From positions 42,701-106,700 of the forward strand of contig JANQLO010000069.1 of NCBI GenBank assembly GCA_028280505.1: 64,000 nt of DNA. The letters run 5' to 3'. Made by a program: the position numbers and the translations under genes. Positions within the stretch are counted from its first letter, which is position 1, and each line of letters starts with the position of its first letter. The notes under the pieces are model-generated. The model was not told the DNA's origin, made no database searches, and worked only from the letters and a program-made list of their open reading frames with translations. Below are positions 36,814-45,913 of the stretch, piece after piece. The stretch is from Chromatiales bacterium (GTDB lineage: Bacteria; Pseudomonadota; Gammaproteobacteria; Chromatiales; Chromatiaceae).

Positions 36814-37491
36814 ATGAAATCAATTTATTGCCTGTTAGCTGGCGTCTTGTTCGGCAGCAGCGTGCTGGCCGTTCCACATTACGGCCCGGCAGGTGGGTCT
36901 TATATGATGCCGCCACCGATGAGGGCGCCACAGACGGCGAATCCTGCCGTGACGCTGCGTGCGGGCATCGATAGATTGCTTGCTTTTCTCAGTGCGGAGC
37001 CACAGCCGTCCGCGAAAGAACTCGCGGGTTTTCTCAACAGCGAGATCGCTCCCTTCTTCGATTTCGAGTATATGACTCAGTCGGCGGGTGGCCGCTTGTT
37101 CGATCGTTTAGGCTCCGACGAACAAGCGGCGATGGTCGAAGATGTCAAACGTTCGTTTTTGGTGAAAATGGCGGAGAAACTCGCCGGTTATGAAAATCAA
37201 CAGGTGCGTTTTCTGCCGCCGCGTGCAGGCAACAATGGCCGCACCGTTCAGGTCAGCGTTGCAGTCGTCAATCCCGGGCGTTATCCGGCAAGGCTGGATT
37301 TTCGGCTTTATCGTGCCGACGGTGGCTGGAAGGTGTATGACGTCGCAGCCAACGGGCAAAGCGCAATCGTTCATTACCGCCGTCAGTTGATGAGGCAAGC
37401 ACGGCAACGCCAGATGCAACAGATGAGACAGATGACACCGCCCGGATATTCCGGGCCGAGGCCGGTTTATCCGCACGGCACAGTGCGCTGA
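36814..37491 (+). CDS. MlaC/Ttg2D-like periplasmic phospholipid-binding protein
   Basis: A 225-residue secreted protein with a signal peptide (MKSIYCLLAGVLFGSSVLA). The body matches the MlaC/Ttg2D fold: IAPFFDFEYMTQSAGGRLFDRL, FLVKMAEKLAGYENQQVRFLPPR and the late YRADGGWKVYDVAANGQS strand. Unlike classical MlaC it has a Pro/Met-rich insertion after the signal peptide and a Gln/Met/Arg-rich tail (RQARQRQMQQMRQM), and no mla ABC genes are adjacent. It likely carries lipid in the periplasm. GGGGGG precedes the ATG, and a strong terminator follows. Confidence 0.78.
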   Translation: MKSIYCLLAGVLFGSSVLAVPHYGPAGGSYMMPPPMRAPQTANPAVTLRAGIDRLLAFLSAEPQPSAKELAGFLNSEIAPFFDFEYMTQSAGGRLFDRLGSDEQAAMVEDVKRSFLVKMAEKLAGYENQQVRFLPPRAGNNGRTVQVSVAVVNPGRYPARLDFRLYRADGGWKVYDVAANGQSAIVHYRRQLMRQARQRQMQQMRQMTPPGYSGPRPVYPHGTVR

Positions 37492-37494
37492 TCT

Positions 37495-38172
37495 TCATAA
37501 GTCGACCGGGCCTAGGCCCGGTTTTTTGGGGCTGTCCGTGCCATGATCGATGAGTAGAAGGATGTTCTCGAGCATGGCCGCAGGGTTGTTGTAGTCGATG
37601 GCGATGGACCAGACGGTGTCGTTCACATGGAGTCGTAGGCTCGGGAAACCGGAGACGCCGAGCGTACGAGCTTGCTGCATTTCGGCGTTAAGCGTTTGCT
37701 GGGTGTCGTCGGCGTTCAGCAGTTCGGTGAAACGTGTTGTGTCCAGGCCGATATCCTGCGCCAAGGCGGTTAGTGTGGCATCGTCGGAGGGGTTTCGCGA
37801 CTCGAGATAGTAAGCGTGTTGAATGGCCTCGATCATGCAGGATTCCGCGTCATGGTCGAGCGTACGGGCAGCGATTACCGCGCGGCAGGCCGGCCAAGTG
37901 CTGCGCCTTGGCCTGCAGTCGCGCCAGAAATCGAAGTTGAAACGCGTGCCCGGTATGCGGTGTTGGATGGTGCGCCAGGTCGCCTTTAGGTATCGCTGTA
38001 GTTCGACGGGCATCGGTTGGTCGCTATCTTCGGCCAGGCCGCCGAGCAGTGTGCTGAAAATCAGCTTGGGGGGCAGAAGTTCGCGCAGTTGGTTCAACGT
38101 GGGCCGAAACCCCCAACACCAGCTGCACATCGGGTCGTGGACATAGGTCAGCCGGAGCGATTCTTTGGTCAT
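37495..38172 (-). CDS. DsbA-family protein (FrnE/2-hydroxychromene isomerase-like)
   Basis: A 225-residue cytoplasmic thioredoxin-fold protein with a helical insertion. The redox motif is CSWC (C16-C19, in DPMCSWCWGF), and the cis-proline loop is GVSGFPSLRL. There is no signal peptide, which separates it from true DsbA. Relatives reduce or isomerise disulfides or act on small molecules. It is convergent with the MlaC-like gene. CRPRRSTWPACRAV carries a further Cys pair. Confidence 0.88.
   Translation of the reverse strand: MTKESLRLTYVHDPMCSWCWGFRPTLNQLRELLPPKLIFSTLLGGLAEDSDQPMPVELQRYLKATWRTIQHRIPGTRFNFDFWRDCRPRRSTWPACRAVIAARTLDHDAESCMIEAIQHAYYLESRNPSDDATLTALAQDIGLDTTRFTELLNADDTQQTLNAEMQQARTLGVSGFPSLRLHVNDTVWSIAIDYNNPAAMLENILLLIDHGTDSPKKPGLGPVDL
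37506..37527 (+). terminator. Rho-independent terminator of the MlaC-like gene
   Basis: CCGGGCC-TA-GGCCCGG followed by six T, 14 bases after the stop codon. It overlaps the last codons of the convergent DsbA-family gene. Confidence 0.85.
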
Positions 38173-38255
38173 CCGCGATGTTTCGGGTCTTGAACTTCGC
38201 GGGTCACGAGAGTTCCAATGAGAAGTCGGTCTTCATAAACGCAACATAGCAGTAA

Positions 38256-38789
38256 ATGGCGGACCAAAACGAACAGCGGGAAACGGCGCGCGCGGGGCGT
38301 GTCATGTTGCTCCTGGCCTGGGTTGCAGGCCTGGGTTTGTTGACTGTGGTGTTTCAGGAGGAACTCGAATCGCGTTTCAATCCGAACAGCCGGCCACAGG
38401 TTCAACTGGCTGCGGACGGCCGCAATCAGGTGATTCTCGAACGTAATAGACAAGGTCACTATGTCGCCAACGGCGAGATCAACGGTTATCCGGTTACCTT
38501 TCTGCTCGATACCGGCGCAACCGACGTGGCAATTCCGGAGGCGCTTGCCGAGCGACTGCGTCTCGAGCGTCAGGGTGGCGGCATTAGTCAAACCGCCAAC
38601 GGGCCGGTTGCGGTGTGGCAAACCCGACTGCACGAGGTTCGTTTAGGGGAGATCCGGCTGAGTGACGTGCGTGCGGCGATATTACCGTCGATGGGGGCGG
38701 GGACGCCCGTGCTGCTCGGCATGAGCTTTCTCAAACAACTCGAGTTCACCCAACGCGATGGCCAGTTGATTTTGCAGCCGGCGCGCTGA
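38256..38789 (+). CDS. Membrane-anchored retropepsin-like aspartic protease
   Basis: A 177-residue protein of the TIGR02281/clan AA family. One N-terminal helix (VMLLLAWVAGLGLLTVVF) anchors it, and the single catalytic motif is DTGATDVAIP (Asp near residue 87), with LLGMSFLKQLEF as the C-terminal flap/hydrophobic segment. Single-domain retropepsins work as dimers. The role in bacteria is little known. It ends at a bidirectional terminator. Confidence 0.87.
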   Translation: MADQNEQRETARAGRVMLLLAWVAGLGLLTVVFQEELESRFNPNSRPQVQLAADGRNQVILERNRQGHYVANGEINGYPVTFLLDTGATDVAIPEALAERLRLERQGGGISQTANGPVAVWQTRLHEVRLGEIRLSDVRAAILPSMGAGTPVLLGMSFLKQLEFTQRDGQLILQPAR

Positions 38790-38828
38790 GGTGCGCCAAA
38801 TTTGGGATCGCCCGCCTGCACGTAATGA

Positions 38829-38854
38829 AAAAGCGCCGCAGTTGCGGCGCTTTT
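38829..38854. terminator. Bidirectional terminator
   Basis: AAAAGCGCCGCA and TGCGGCGCTTTT form a 12-bp inverted repeat with a 2-base loop; A- and T-runs on each side let it stop both the retropepsin gene and the convergent HU-like gene. Confidence 0.9.
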
Positions 38855-38878
38855 CGATACCTCAGATGGCGGCCGTGC

Positions 38879-39271
38879 TCAGGCGATGGTGTCCTTCAGT
38901 GCCTTCAACGCGCTGACACGTACAACCGTGGAAGCGGGTTTGGCGGCGATTTTCATCGGTTCACCTGTTGCGGGGTTACGCCCCATGCGGGCTTTGCGTG
39001 CGGGTTTTTTAACCCGGCGAATCTTGACGCCGGTATCGGGAATGGTGAATTCACCGGAACCGCGGCGCTTCATATGGCCCTCGATCATTTCGCCAAGTTT
39101 GGCGAAGACCAAGGCGACATCCTTTTTCGGAAGCTCGGTTGATTCGGCCAGCGCAGCGATGATTTGGGTTTTGGTTTGTTTGGTGGTGATTGCCTTCACC
39201 GCCGATGCGGCACTAGCCGTTGCTTTTGCCTTTGCCGCTTTTTTACTTGCAGCCTTTTTCTTAACAGCCAT
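38879..39271 (-). CDS. HU-family DNA-binding protein with Lys/Ala-rich tail
   Basis: A 130-residue nucleoid protein. An alanine/lysine-rich, histone-H1-like tail (residues 1-25) precedes a complete HU/IHF fold: TKTQIIAALAESTELPKKDV, the helix VFAKLGEMI, and the DNA-binding arm RKARMGRNPATGEPMKIAAK. AGGAG lies six bases before the ATG at 39271; the open frame starts further upstream at 39331. Tailed HU proteins of this type probably compact DNA. It ends at the bidirectional terminator. Confidence 0.92.
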   Translation of the reverse strand: MAVKKKAASKKAAKAKATASAASAVKAITTKQTKTQIIAALAESTELPKKDVALVFAKLGEMIEGHMKRRGSGEFTIPDTGVKIRRVKKPARKARMGRNPATGEPMKIAAKPASTVVRVSALKALKDTIA

Positions 39272-39850
39272 GTTGGACTCCTGCTCAATGGGTGGAACCG
39301 CAGAAAACATAGCATAGAAAACACGGTGCAATACAACGAAATGCCCTGTTTTATGCTTTCAATCGCAAATATTTCTTGCTTCTTGTGTTAACTCTGCACG
39401 TCGTCGCGGCAAAACTCGGCGGTATGCGGTTCGATTTACGCCGGGCAGTATCGAACACCGATGTGTGAAAAATGCCTGTGAGTCCGATGTGGCGTGACGG
39501 ATTAACGATAGGCTTGCTGTGTTTGGCCTATGACTCGGGCGCGCATTCGGCGTTTTTCGATCGACTGTCGCAACTTCGTGCTCGGTGCTGCGTGATAATC
39601 GTCCGGGTAAACGGTCGGTCTATCCCGGTGTCTTCCGACGATGAGCTTACGTACGCCCGAAGATGCGCTGTTTTCCGGTGTTCCAATCGTCGAAAAGCGG
39701 TTAAGGTCACGGGGGGTTCGGATTATGTCGTCTAAGCTGAACAGACGTATCGCGCACCGTCGTGGCCGGCTCAAGAAGCCCCCCTCCGGGGTCGATAAGC
39801 ACTAAGGTGCGGAAACGATAGAACGCGTACCGGAAACCGATATCATCTAA
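39272..39850. other. 580-base stretch, no clear gene; one possible mini-ORF
   Basis: No frame resembles a known protein. A 26-codon basic frame at 39725-39805 (MSSKLNRRIAHRRGRLKK...) has a G-rich ribosome-like site (GGGGGG) upstream and might be a real small protein, but there is no independent support. The promoter of the giant cNMP-domain gene presumably lies in the right half. Confidence 0.3.
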
Positions 39851-42800
39851 ATGGATACCGCCAGCAGCATGTCAATGATGCCGTCGAACGAGGAATTGGC
39901 GCATTTGCGCAGCCTCGTGCCTCTGCACACGCTGCCGGAAGACGCCCTGGCCGAGTTGCTGGAAGGGGCCGTCATCGAGACGGTTTCTAAGGGAAATCTG
40001 CTTTTTGAACAAGGTGATACCGATCACGAGCACGTCTATTTGCTGCAAGGCAATGTGCAGCTGCTGAGTGGAGACGCGGTGGTCGAGACGGTCAATGCCG
40101 GTAGTGACACCGCGCGGTTTCCATTGGCTCATCAATTGCCGCGCAAGCTCACGGGACGGGCGAAATCCAAATTGCGCATTGCGCGTCTGGACAGCCGCCG
40201 CCTCAGCGAGATTCTCGCACGTACCCGCACCGTCGACTATCAAGTCGACGATCTCGCGGAGGCCTCCGAAGACGATTGGATGAGCATGTTGCTGCAATCT
40301 CGTGTGTTGCAGCAGGTGCCGGCGTCGAATATTCAGCGTGTCATGATGAGCGTTGAGCAGGAGGAGGTGCGTAAGGGACAGGATCTCATTCGCCAGGGGG
40401 ACCCTGGCGATTTCTACTACATGCTGACTCGGGGCCGTGCGGTGGTCCGCCGCGACAGCGGCGACGGCAATGGTCCGACCGAACTCGCGACTCTGGGTCC
40501 GGGCGATGCCTTCGGTGAAGAGGCCCTGTTATCGGATAATCCCCGCAACTCGACCGTTACCATGCTTCAGGACGGGCACGTGTTGCGGCTCGGTAAGGAT
40601 CAGTTTCTCGAACTGATCCACAACCCCTTGTTGGATCGCATCGACATGGCGACTGCGGAGACCAAGGTCGATAAGGGTGCGCTTTGGCTGGATTTGCGCA
40701 GCAGCGAACAGTATGACGAGCTTCATCTACCCGGCGCGATCAATTTTCCATTCGAATCGTTACGTTATCAGGCGGCCAGCCTGGCGCCCGATCGCCACTA
40801 CGTGTTGTACAGCAACACCGGTGGCCGCGCGATGGCCGGCGCCTTTTTGCTCACCGAGCGCGGCTTTGATGTTTCGGTCCTCGACAGTGGCGTTAACCCG
40901 GAGCACACCGGCGAGGCGCAGCCGCAAGAGGTTTCTGTCGTACCCGAGCCGGTATCGGACACCGTTGATGCGGCCACCGAAGAGCGCATTCGCGAAGCCG
41001 AACGGCGCGCCGAGGAACTCGAAGAACAACTGAAGGCCGTAAAACGTGACCAAGACAACGTAACTGCCGAGCGCCAGCAGCATTTGCAACAAGTGCGCTC
41101 CGCGGTCGACCAGGCCCGTCGAAAGGTACTCGAGACCGAACAGCAAAAACGCGAAGCGTTGGAAGACCGGCAAAAAGCTTACGCCGAAATGGAACGCCTC
41201 ACCGGTAACCTGGAGGAGATCGAAAGCGAGCGAGCGTCGTTGCTCGACCGGATGTCCGAGATCGAAGGTCTGGACAAGCAGCTGCAAAGCCGCCTGGCCA
41301 AGGCCGAACGCGAGTTAATCGTTGAGCGGGAGCGTGCCGAATCCGCCAACCAGTCTTTGGAAGAGCTCTCCCAGCAGTTGTCGGACGCTCTCGATCAGCG
41401 TGAGCAGGAGCGACAGCAGCACGCATTGGAACGAGGCCGGTTGAAGGAATCGCTGACCGAGCTGCAAATGGAGTTCGAAGAGGCGAAGCTCGATCTCGAA
41501 GAGGCACAACAAGCTGTTGCTGCCGTCCAATCGAAAGCCGGCGAGGCGGAAGAAGTCGAAGAATTGCGTCAGCGTTTGACGTCGAGCGAGTCGGCTAATG
41601 CAGATCTGCGCGAAGAGGTCGAGACATGGCGCCGCCAGGCCGAAGGCATGCAGTCTGCCGAAACGCGTTTGGTTGAGCTTCAGGAAAAACTGGACGAACA
41701 GACCAAGTCCGCCAAAAAGACCGAAAAGGCGCTGCGTGCGGAAGTCGAACAAACCAAGGCCCAATTCGAATCCGATGGACAAGAGCAGAGCAAGGCCTTG
41801 GAACAGGTGCGCGTCCAGGCTAGTGAACACCAGCAGCAGGCGCAGGCCGCGACCGAAGCTTTGGAGGCGATTAAACAGGAACTGGATCAGGCGCGTACGG
41901 AAATCGCGGAACGGCAAGCCGGCCAGGATGCTGCGACCGCCGAGCTGCAACATCAAATCGACAAGCTGCAACAGGACAAGCGACAACTGCAAGACGAGTT
42001 GGCCGCCAGCAATGCGGAGGTCGGTAGTGCGCTTGCCGAGGCTCAACAACGTGTCGTCGATCTCGAGACGCAACTAGAGCGGCAATCGGCGGATGCACGC
42101 GAGGCCATCGAGCAAAAACAAGGCGAACTCGACACGGCATTGGCGAATTCGAAGCTGACAGCCGACGAGGCGTCGGCCCTGCACGACGCCAATGCGGCTC
42201 TGGATGAAAAGGTACAGGCGCTAACCGGGCAACTTGCGGCAGCAACCGAACAGGCCGAGACCACGCGCGGTGATGCACAGTCGCAAGTAGAGGCATTTCA
42301 ACAGTCTCTTGCCGATGCCCAGCAACGTGTCACCGAACTCGAGACACAGCTGGCGCGGCAATCGGCGGACGCGCGCGAGGCCATCGAACAAAAACAAGGC
42401 GAACTCGATACCGCATTGGCGAACTCGAAGACGGCGGCCGACGAGGTGTCGACCTTGCGGGACACCAATGTGGCTTTGGATGAAAAGGTACAAATGCTAA
42501 CCGGACAGCTCGCGGCGGCGACCGAGCGTGCTGAGGCCGCGCGCGGTGATGCACAGTCGCAAGTAGAAGCGTTGCAGCAATCCCTGGCCGACGTTCAAGT
42601 CCTTGCGGATGAGCGACAGCGGCGTTTTGATGGTCTGCAGGCCGAACATCAGGCCCTACAAAACCGCCTGGCTGCCGATGAGCAAGATGCGAAAGCCGTT
42701 CTCGATCAGGCACAAGCGAGTGTCGAAGCGCTTGAAACGCAATTGGACGAGAGCCGGTCACGGCAACAGGCCGCAGATGAGGAACTGGGCAAAGTGCGTA

Positions 42801-44005
42801 GCGAACTCGAGGTTCTGCGCCCGCAGGCCGAACAGCTCGATACACTGCGCGCGGAAATCGAGCAATTGCGCGACGAGCGTGCACGAAATGCCGAAAACGA
42901 CGTAACTGCCAAGGACGAACGACTTGCACAATTGCGCGATGAAATTCAGGAACTTGCGCAAAAGCTCGAGGAGCGCGACATGGCGTTGAATGCCGCGCGC
43001 GCTGAGCAGGCCGAGTTGATCGAAGCGCTGAATGCCGCAAGTGCCGAACGTGAAACGCTGCAGTTCGCGATCAGCGAGAGAGAAGATGAGCAGGCGCGCT
43101 TGGTTGATCTCGAAAATCAGGTCGCTGATGCCATTCATACCCACGAGAGCGAGTTGCTCAATCACGAACAACAGCAACGTGACTTACGTGAGCAGTTGGA
43201 TGCGGAGACGGCTCGCCGATATGCGCTGCAGGATGAAGTCGAGCGTCTTCAAAAAGAACTGGCCGACGACGGCGGTAGCGATGGTGTCGTTGGTTTGCGT
43301 GCCGAGCGTGATGCGCTGACTGCAAAGCTGGCTGAGCGGGACAACGAAGTGAAGCAGCTGCGCACGGTAATGGAAGAATATGTCGACCAGATACGAGGCG
43401 CACAGGGCGGTGGCGATCATGACGAAGTTTCAGCACTGCGCACCGAGCTCGAGATGGTGCGCGAGCAGGCGATTCGCGACGTGGCCCATATGCGGGAGCA
43501 GCTGGCTGCGGTGGAAACGCAGAAACGACGCTTACAGCAGGCCGATGGGCGCGAGGCGATTTCGCTTGAATCGATGCGCCAGCGTATCGAAGAATTGGAA
43601 ACGACACTCGGCGAACGGCAGCGCGATTTGACGCAAGCCGAGGAATCGCATCAGACGTTGGAAGATTCGCTGGAGGACAAGAACCGCGAGTTTGAACAGC
43701 TTCAATCCGAACTCGACGAGATGTTGGGTCGTCTGCGCGAGGCCGAATCCGCGCGCGATCAACTGCAAGAGGCTTTGGGCCATTTACAGGAAAACGCCGA
43801 CGAGGCCAAGGTGACCGATTTGCGTGATGAGCGCTTGGCGCTCAGCAGCCGGCCGCTGGGTATGGATAGTGTCGTGCCGCCTCATCGGCGTGGATTGGCT
43901 GCGCTGATTGGTGCTGCGCTTGTTCTGGGTGCCTTAGAAGCCTTGAGCTTTCTTACGGGCAACGGCGAGCTGTTTACCGCGTTGTTGAAGATTTCTGGCC
44001 AATGA
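39851..44005 (+). CDS. Giant protein: two cNMP-binding domains, inactive rhodanese, long coiled coil, C-terminal TM
   Basis: A 1384-residue protein. Residues about 20-130 are a degenerate cyclic-nucleotide-binding domain without a phosphate cassette. Residues about 140-265 are a second, better one with GDAFGEEALLSDNPRNSTV as phosphate-binding cassette. Residues about 275-355 are a rhodanese domain in which the catalytic cysteine is serine (S321 in VLYSNTGGRA), so it cannot carry sulfur. From about 365 to 1340 the sequence is an almost unbroken Glu/Gln-rich coiled coil with one 92-residue tandem duplication. One hydrophobic helix (about 1349-1370) near the end anchors the C-terminus in a membrane. 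Its stop overlaps the Rieske gene by ATGA. Function unknown; a nucleotide-sensing membrane scaffold is inferred. Confidence 0.88.
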   Translation: MDTASSMSMMPSNEELAHLRSLVPLHTLPEDALAELLEGAVIETVSKGNLLFEQGDTDHEHVYLLQGNVQLLSGDAVVETVNAGSDTARFPLAHQLPRKLTGRAKSKLRIARLDSRRLSEILARTRTVDYQVDDLAEASEDDWMSMLLQSRVLQQVPASNIQRVMMSVEQEEVRKGQDLIRQGDPGDFYYMLTRGRAVVRRDSGDGNGPTELATLGPGDAFGEEALLSDNPRNSTVTMLQDGHVLRLGKDQFLELIHNPLLDRIDMATAETKVDKGALWLDLRSSEQYDELHLPGAINFPFESLRYQAASLAPDRHYVLYSNTGGRAMAGAFLLTERGFDVSVLDSGVNPEHTGEAQPQEVSVVPEPVSDTVDAATEERIREAERRAEELEEQLKAVKRDQDNVTAERQQHLQQVRSAVDQARRKVLETEQQKREALEDRQKAYAEMERLTGNLEEIESERASLLDRMSEIEGLDKQLQSRLAKAERELIVERERAESANQSLEELSQQLSDALDQREQERQQHALERGRLKESLTELQMEFEEAKLDLEEAQQAVAAVQSKAGEAEEVEELRQRLTSSESANADLREEVETWRRQAEGMQSAETRLVELQEKLDEQTKSAKKTEKALRAEVEQTKAQFESDGQEQSKALEQVRVQASEHQQQAQAATEALEAIKQELDQARTEIAERQAGQDAATAELQHQIDKLQQDKRQLQDELAASNAEVGSALAEAQQRVVDLETQLERQSADAREAIEQKQGELDTALANSKLTADEASALHDANAALDEKVQALTGQLAAATEQAETTRGDAQSQVEAFQQSLADAQQRVTELETQLARQSADAREAIEQKQGELDTALANSKTAADEVSTLRDTNVALDEKVQMLTGQLAAATERAEAARGDAQSQVEALQQSLADVQVLADERQRRFDGLQAEHQALQNRLAADEQDAKAVLDQAQASVEALETQLDESRSRQQAADEELGKVRSELEVLRPQAEQLDTLRAEIEQLRDERARNAENDVTAKDERLAQLRDEIQELAQKLEERDMALNAARAEQAELIEALNAASAERETLQFAISEREDEQARLVDLENQVADAIHTHESELLNHEQQQRDLREQLDAETARRYALQDEVERLQKELADDGGSDGVVGLRAERDALTAKLAERDNEVKQLRTVMEEYVDQIRGAQGGGDHDEVSALRTELEMVREQAIRDVAHMREQLAAVETQKRRLQQADGREAISLESMRQRIEELETTLGERQRDLTQAEESHQTLEDSLEDKNREFEQLQSELDEMLGRLREAESARDQLQEALGHLQENADEAKVTDLRDERLALSSRPLGMDSVVPPHRRGLAALIGAALVLGALEALSFLTGNGELFTALLKISGQ
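42041..42592 (+). repeat. 276-bp tandem duplication in the coiled coil
   Basis: Two adjacent units (42041-42316 and 42317-42592) encode residues 731-822 and 823-914 with nearly the same sequence, for example ADAREAIEQKQGELDTALAN in both. The unit is 92 residues, close to 13 heptads, so it keeps the coiled-coil phase. This looks like a recent duplication that lengthened the rod. Confidence 0.88.
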
Positions 44006-44391
44006 GCGTTGTCGGTGGACGTCGGCACGACCTATGCCGCTTGCATGAGATTGACGATCCGGGCACGCGTGGCTTCGAAATTGATCTCGATGATACTCGT
44101 TCGATTCGACTGTTCGTGGTGCGTCGTGGCGAATTGCTGGCAGCCTATCGTAATAATTGTCCGCATACCGGTGCGCCTCTGGAATGGCTGCCCGATCAGT
44201 TTCTGGATCTCGGCAACAGCTTCATTCAATGCGCGATTCATGGCGCGTTGTTTCGTCCCGAGGACGGTTACTGCGTTCGTGGGCCCTGTATCGGTCAATC
44301 GCTTCGGCGCTTAACTCTCGACGTGCGGGATGGGCACGTGGGCGTATTGTTGGCGGATGAGGAATTCAACGAGCGACCGGCCGCATCGTGA
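44002..44391 (+). CDS. Rieske [2Fe-2S] domain protein
   Basis: A 129-residue soluble Rieske ferredoxin-like protein. Both cluster-binding boxes are intact: CPHTGAPLEW (C53, H55) and CAIHGALF (C77, H80). No signal peptide or membrane helix is seen, so it is a cytoplasmic electron carrier or subunit of an oxygenase-like system. Its ATG overlaps the stop of the giant coiled-coil gene by four bases (ATGA), so the two are co-translated. No oxygenase partner is nearby. Confidence 0.9.
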   Translation: MSVVGGRRHDLCRLHEIDDPGTRGFEIDLDDTRSIRLFVVRRGELLAAYRNNCPHTGAPLEWLPDQFLDLGNSFIQCAIHGALFRPEDGYCVRGPCIGQSLRRLTLDVRDGHVGVLLADEEFNERPAAS

Positions 44392-44408
44392 GCGGCCGGA
44401 AGACCGTT

Positions 44409-44606
44409 TCAATCGAGGTGGAATGCCCAGACGGGTGGAGGCGGCATCCGAAGCGCCTGAGCCTCTTTTTGCAGTCGTTCCAACGCGACGGCTTCATCGA
44501 CCGTCATCAGGCGTAGCTCGGTCGGCATGTTGTGTGACACGGTAACGCGTTCGGCCGGTTCATCGGCGATAATCTCGCCGGTCGTCATGTCGTAATGCGT
44601 AATCAT
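44409..44606 (-). CDS. Small conserved hypothetical protein
   Basis: A 65-residue protein starting MITHYDMTTGEIIADEP, with GGGAGG six bases before the ATG. It is acidic at the N-terminus and helical in the middle (TVDEAVALERLQKEAQAL). The ribosome site and codon pattern make it a real gene; the longer frame back to 44753 is not supported. No known function. Confidence 0.65.
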   Translation of the reverse strand: MITHYDMTTGEIIADEPAERVTVSHNMPTELRLMTVDEAVALERLQKEAQALRMPPPPVWAFHLD

Positions 44607-44828
44607 CGTCTGCCTCCCGGATCGAAGGTCGCGTAGGGTGCGGTGAGCACGTTTACGATTCGTTTCGATTCCTTGTTTTGTGTATCGGCTGCCTGGCGGA
44701 CGGCTTGAGGGATAAGAAGTCCTATCCGTATAGCGTCGGCTAAACAAATGCAATTCACCCTCCGTTTGCTCATAAGACCGGGCCTGGGCGCCGGTTCTTT
44801 CAGCCGAGCCGGTTAGTGAGAATCCTTG

Positions 44829-45875
44829 TCAGGGAGCGGGGTTGGGGCACCGGCGGTGGATGGTCTCGATGCGTTCGAGCAATTCGTCGTCCAGGACGAG
44901 GTCCACGCTGCCCAAATTGGTGTGGAGTTGTGCCTCTGTGGTCGCGCCGATGATACTGCTGATCAGAAATGGTCGGCTGTTCACATAGGCCAGCGCGAGC
45001 TGTGCCGGGTCCAGTCCATATTCGCGTGCAAGGCTGACATAGTCGTGTGTGGCCCGTTGCGCCTCGGTACCGGAGTAACGTTCATAGTGCGGATAAAGCG
45101 TGAGGCGGGCATTCGGTGGTTGGGCCCCGTCCAGATACTTGCCCGACAGTACGCCGAAGGCCAGCGGCGAATAGGCCAGCAGGCCGACCTTTTCGCGTTG
45201 CCCGATCTCCGACAGACCGATTTCATAGGTCCGGTTGAGCAGGCTATAGGGGTTTTGGATCGAGACCATTCTTGGCAGGTCGTGCGCGTCGGCCAATGCC
45301 AGGTAACGCATTAGGCCCCAAGGGGTTTCGTTGGATACCCCGATCTGTCGGACTTTGCCGGCGTTTACGAGATCTGCGAGTACCTCGAGGGTCTCCAACA
45401 ACGGCACTTCGTCCTCATCAGGTGGGACATGCGTGTAGCCGAGCTGGCCGAAGTAATTGGTTTGGCGTTCGGGCCAGTGTAGCTGGTAGAGATCGACGAA
45501 ATCGGTTTGCAGACGGCGCAGGCTGGCGTCAATTGCGGCTTCGATATTCTGCCGGTCCAATCGATTGTCGCCGCCGCGGATGTAAGGTAGCCAGTCGCGA
45601 CCCGGTCCGGCAACTTTGGTCGCCAGGATGACACGGTCTCGGCAACCGCGCTTCCTTAGCCAGCGCCCGATGATTTCTTCGCTGCGTCCCTGTGTTTCCT
45701 CGCGTGGCGGTACCGAATACATCTCGGCGGTATCGAAAAAGTTAATGCCGGCCGCCAATGCCGTGTCCATTAGGGTGAACGCTTCTTGTTCAGAGTTTTG
45801 TTCGCCGAAGGTCATGGTGCCCAGGCACTGCACGCTAACCTCGATACCCGTATTCGAGAGGGGGCGGTATTCCAT
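44829..45875 (-). CDS. Aldo/keto reductase, Tas-like
   Basis: A 348-residue NADPH-dependent aldo/keto reductase close to E. coli Tas. The catalytic tetrad is visible: FFDTAEMYSVPPREETQGRSEE (Asp and Tyr), the Lys in ILATKVAGPGRDW and the His in LYQLHWPERQT. The NADPH-binding C-terminal part (SSIIGATTEAQLHTNLGSVDL) is complete. The physiological substrate is unknown. It is divergent from the CbiM-like membrane protein. Confidence 0.92.
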   Translation of the reverse strand: MEYRPLSNTGIEVSVQCLGTMTFGEQNSEQEAFTLMDTALAAGINFFDTAEMYSVPPREETQGRSEEIIGRWLRKRGCRDRVILATKVAGPGRDWLPYIRGGDNRLDRQNIEAAIDASLRRLQTDFVDLYQLHWPERQTNYFGQLGYTHVPPDEDEVPLLETLEVLADLVNAGKVRQIGVSNETPWGLMRYLALADAHDLPRMVSIQNPYSLLNRTYEIGLSEIGQREKVGLLAYSPLAFGVLSGKYLDGAQPPNARLTLYPHYERYSGTEAQRATHDYVSLAREYGLDPAQLALAYVNSRPFLISSIIGATTEAQLHTNLGSVDLVLDDELLERIETIHRRCPNPAP

Positions 45876-45913
45876 CGGTTACACTCCGGGCTTTACGTCA
45901 GTTGTGCTGTTTA

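Noticed and set aside
41315..43607. Several minus-strand frames within the coiled-coil gene
   Set aside because: They mirror the biased Glu/Gln codons of the plus-strand gene and have no independent start or motif.
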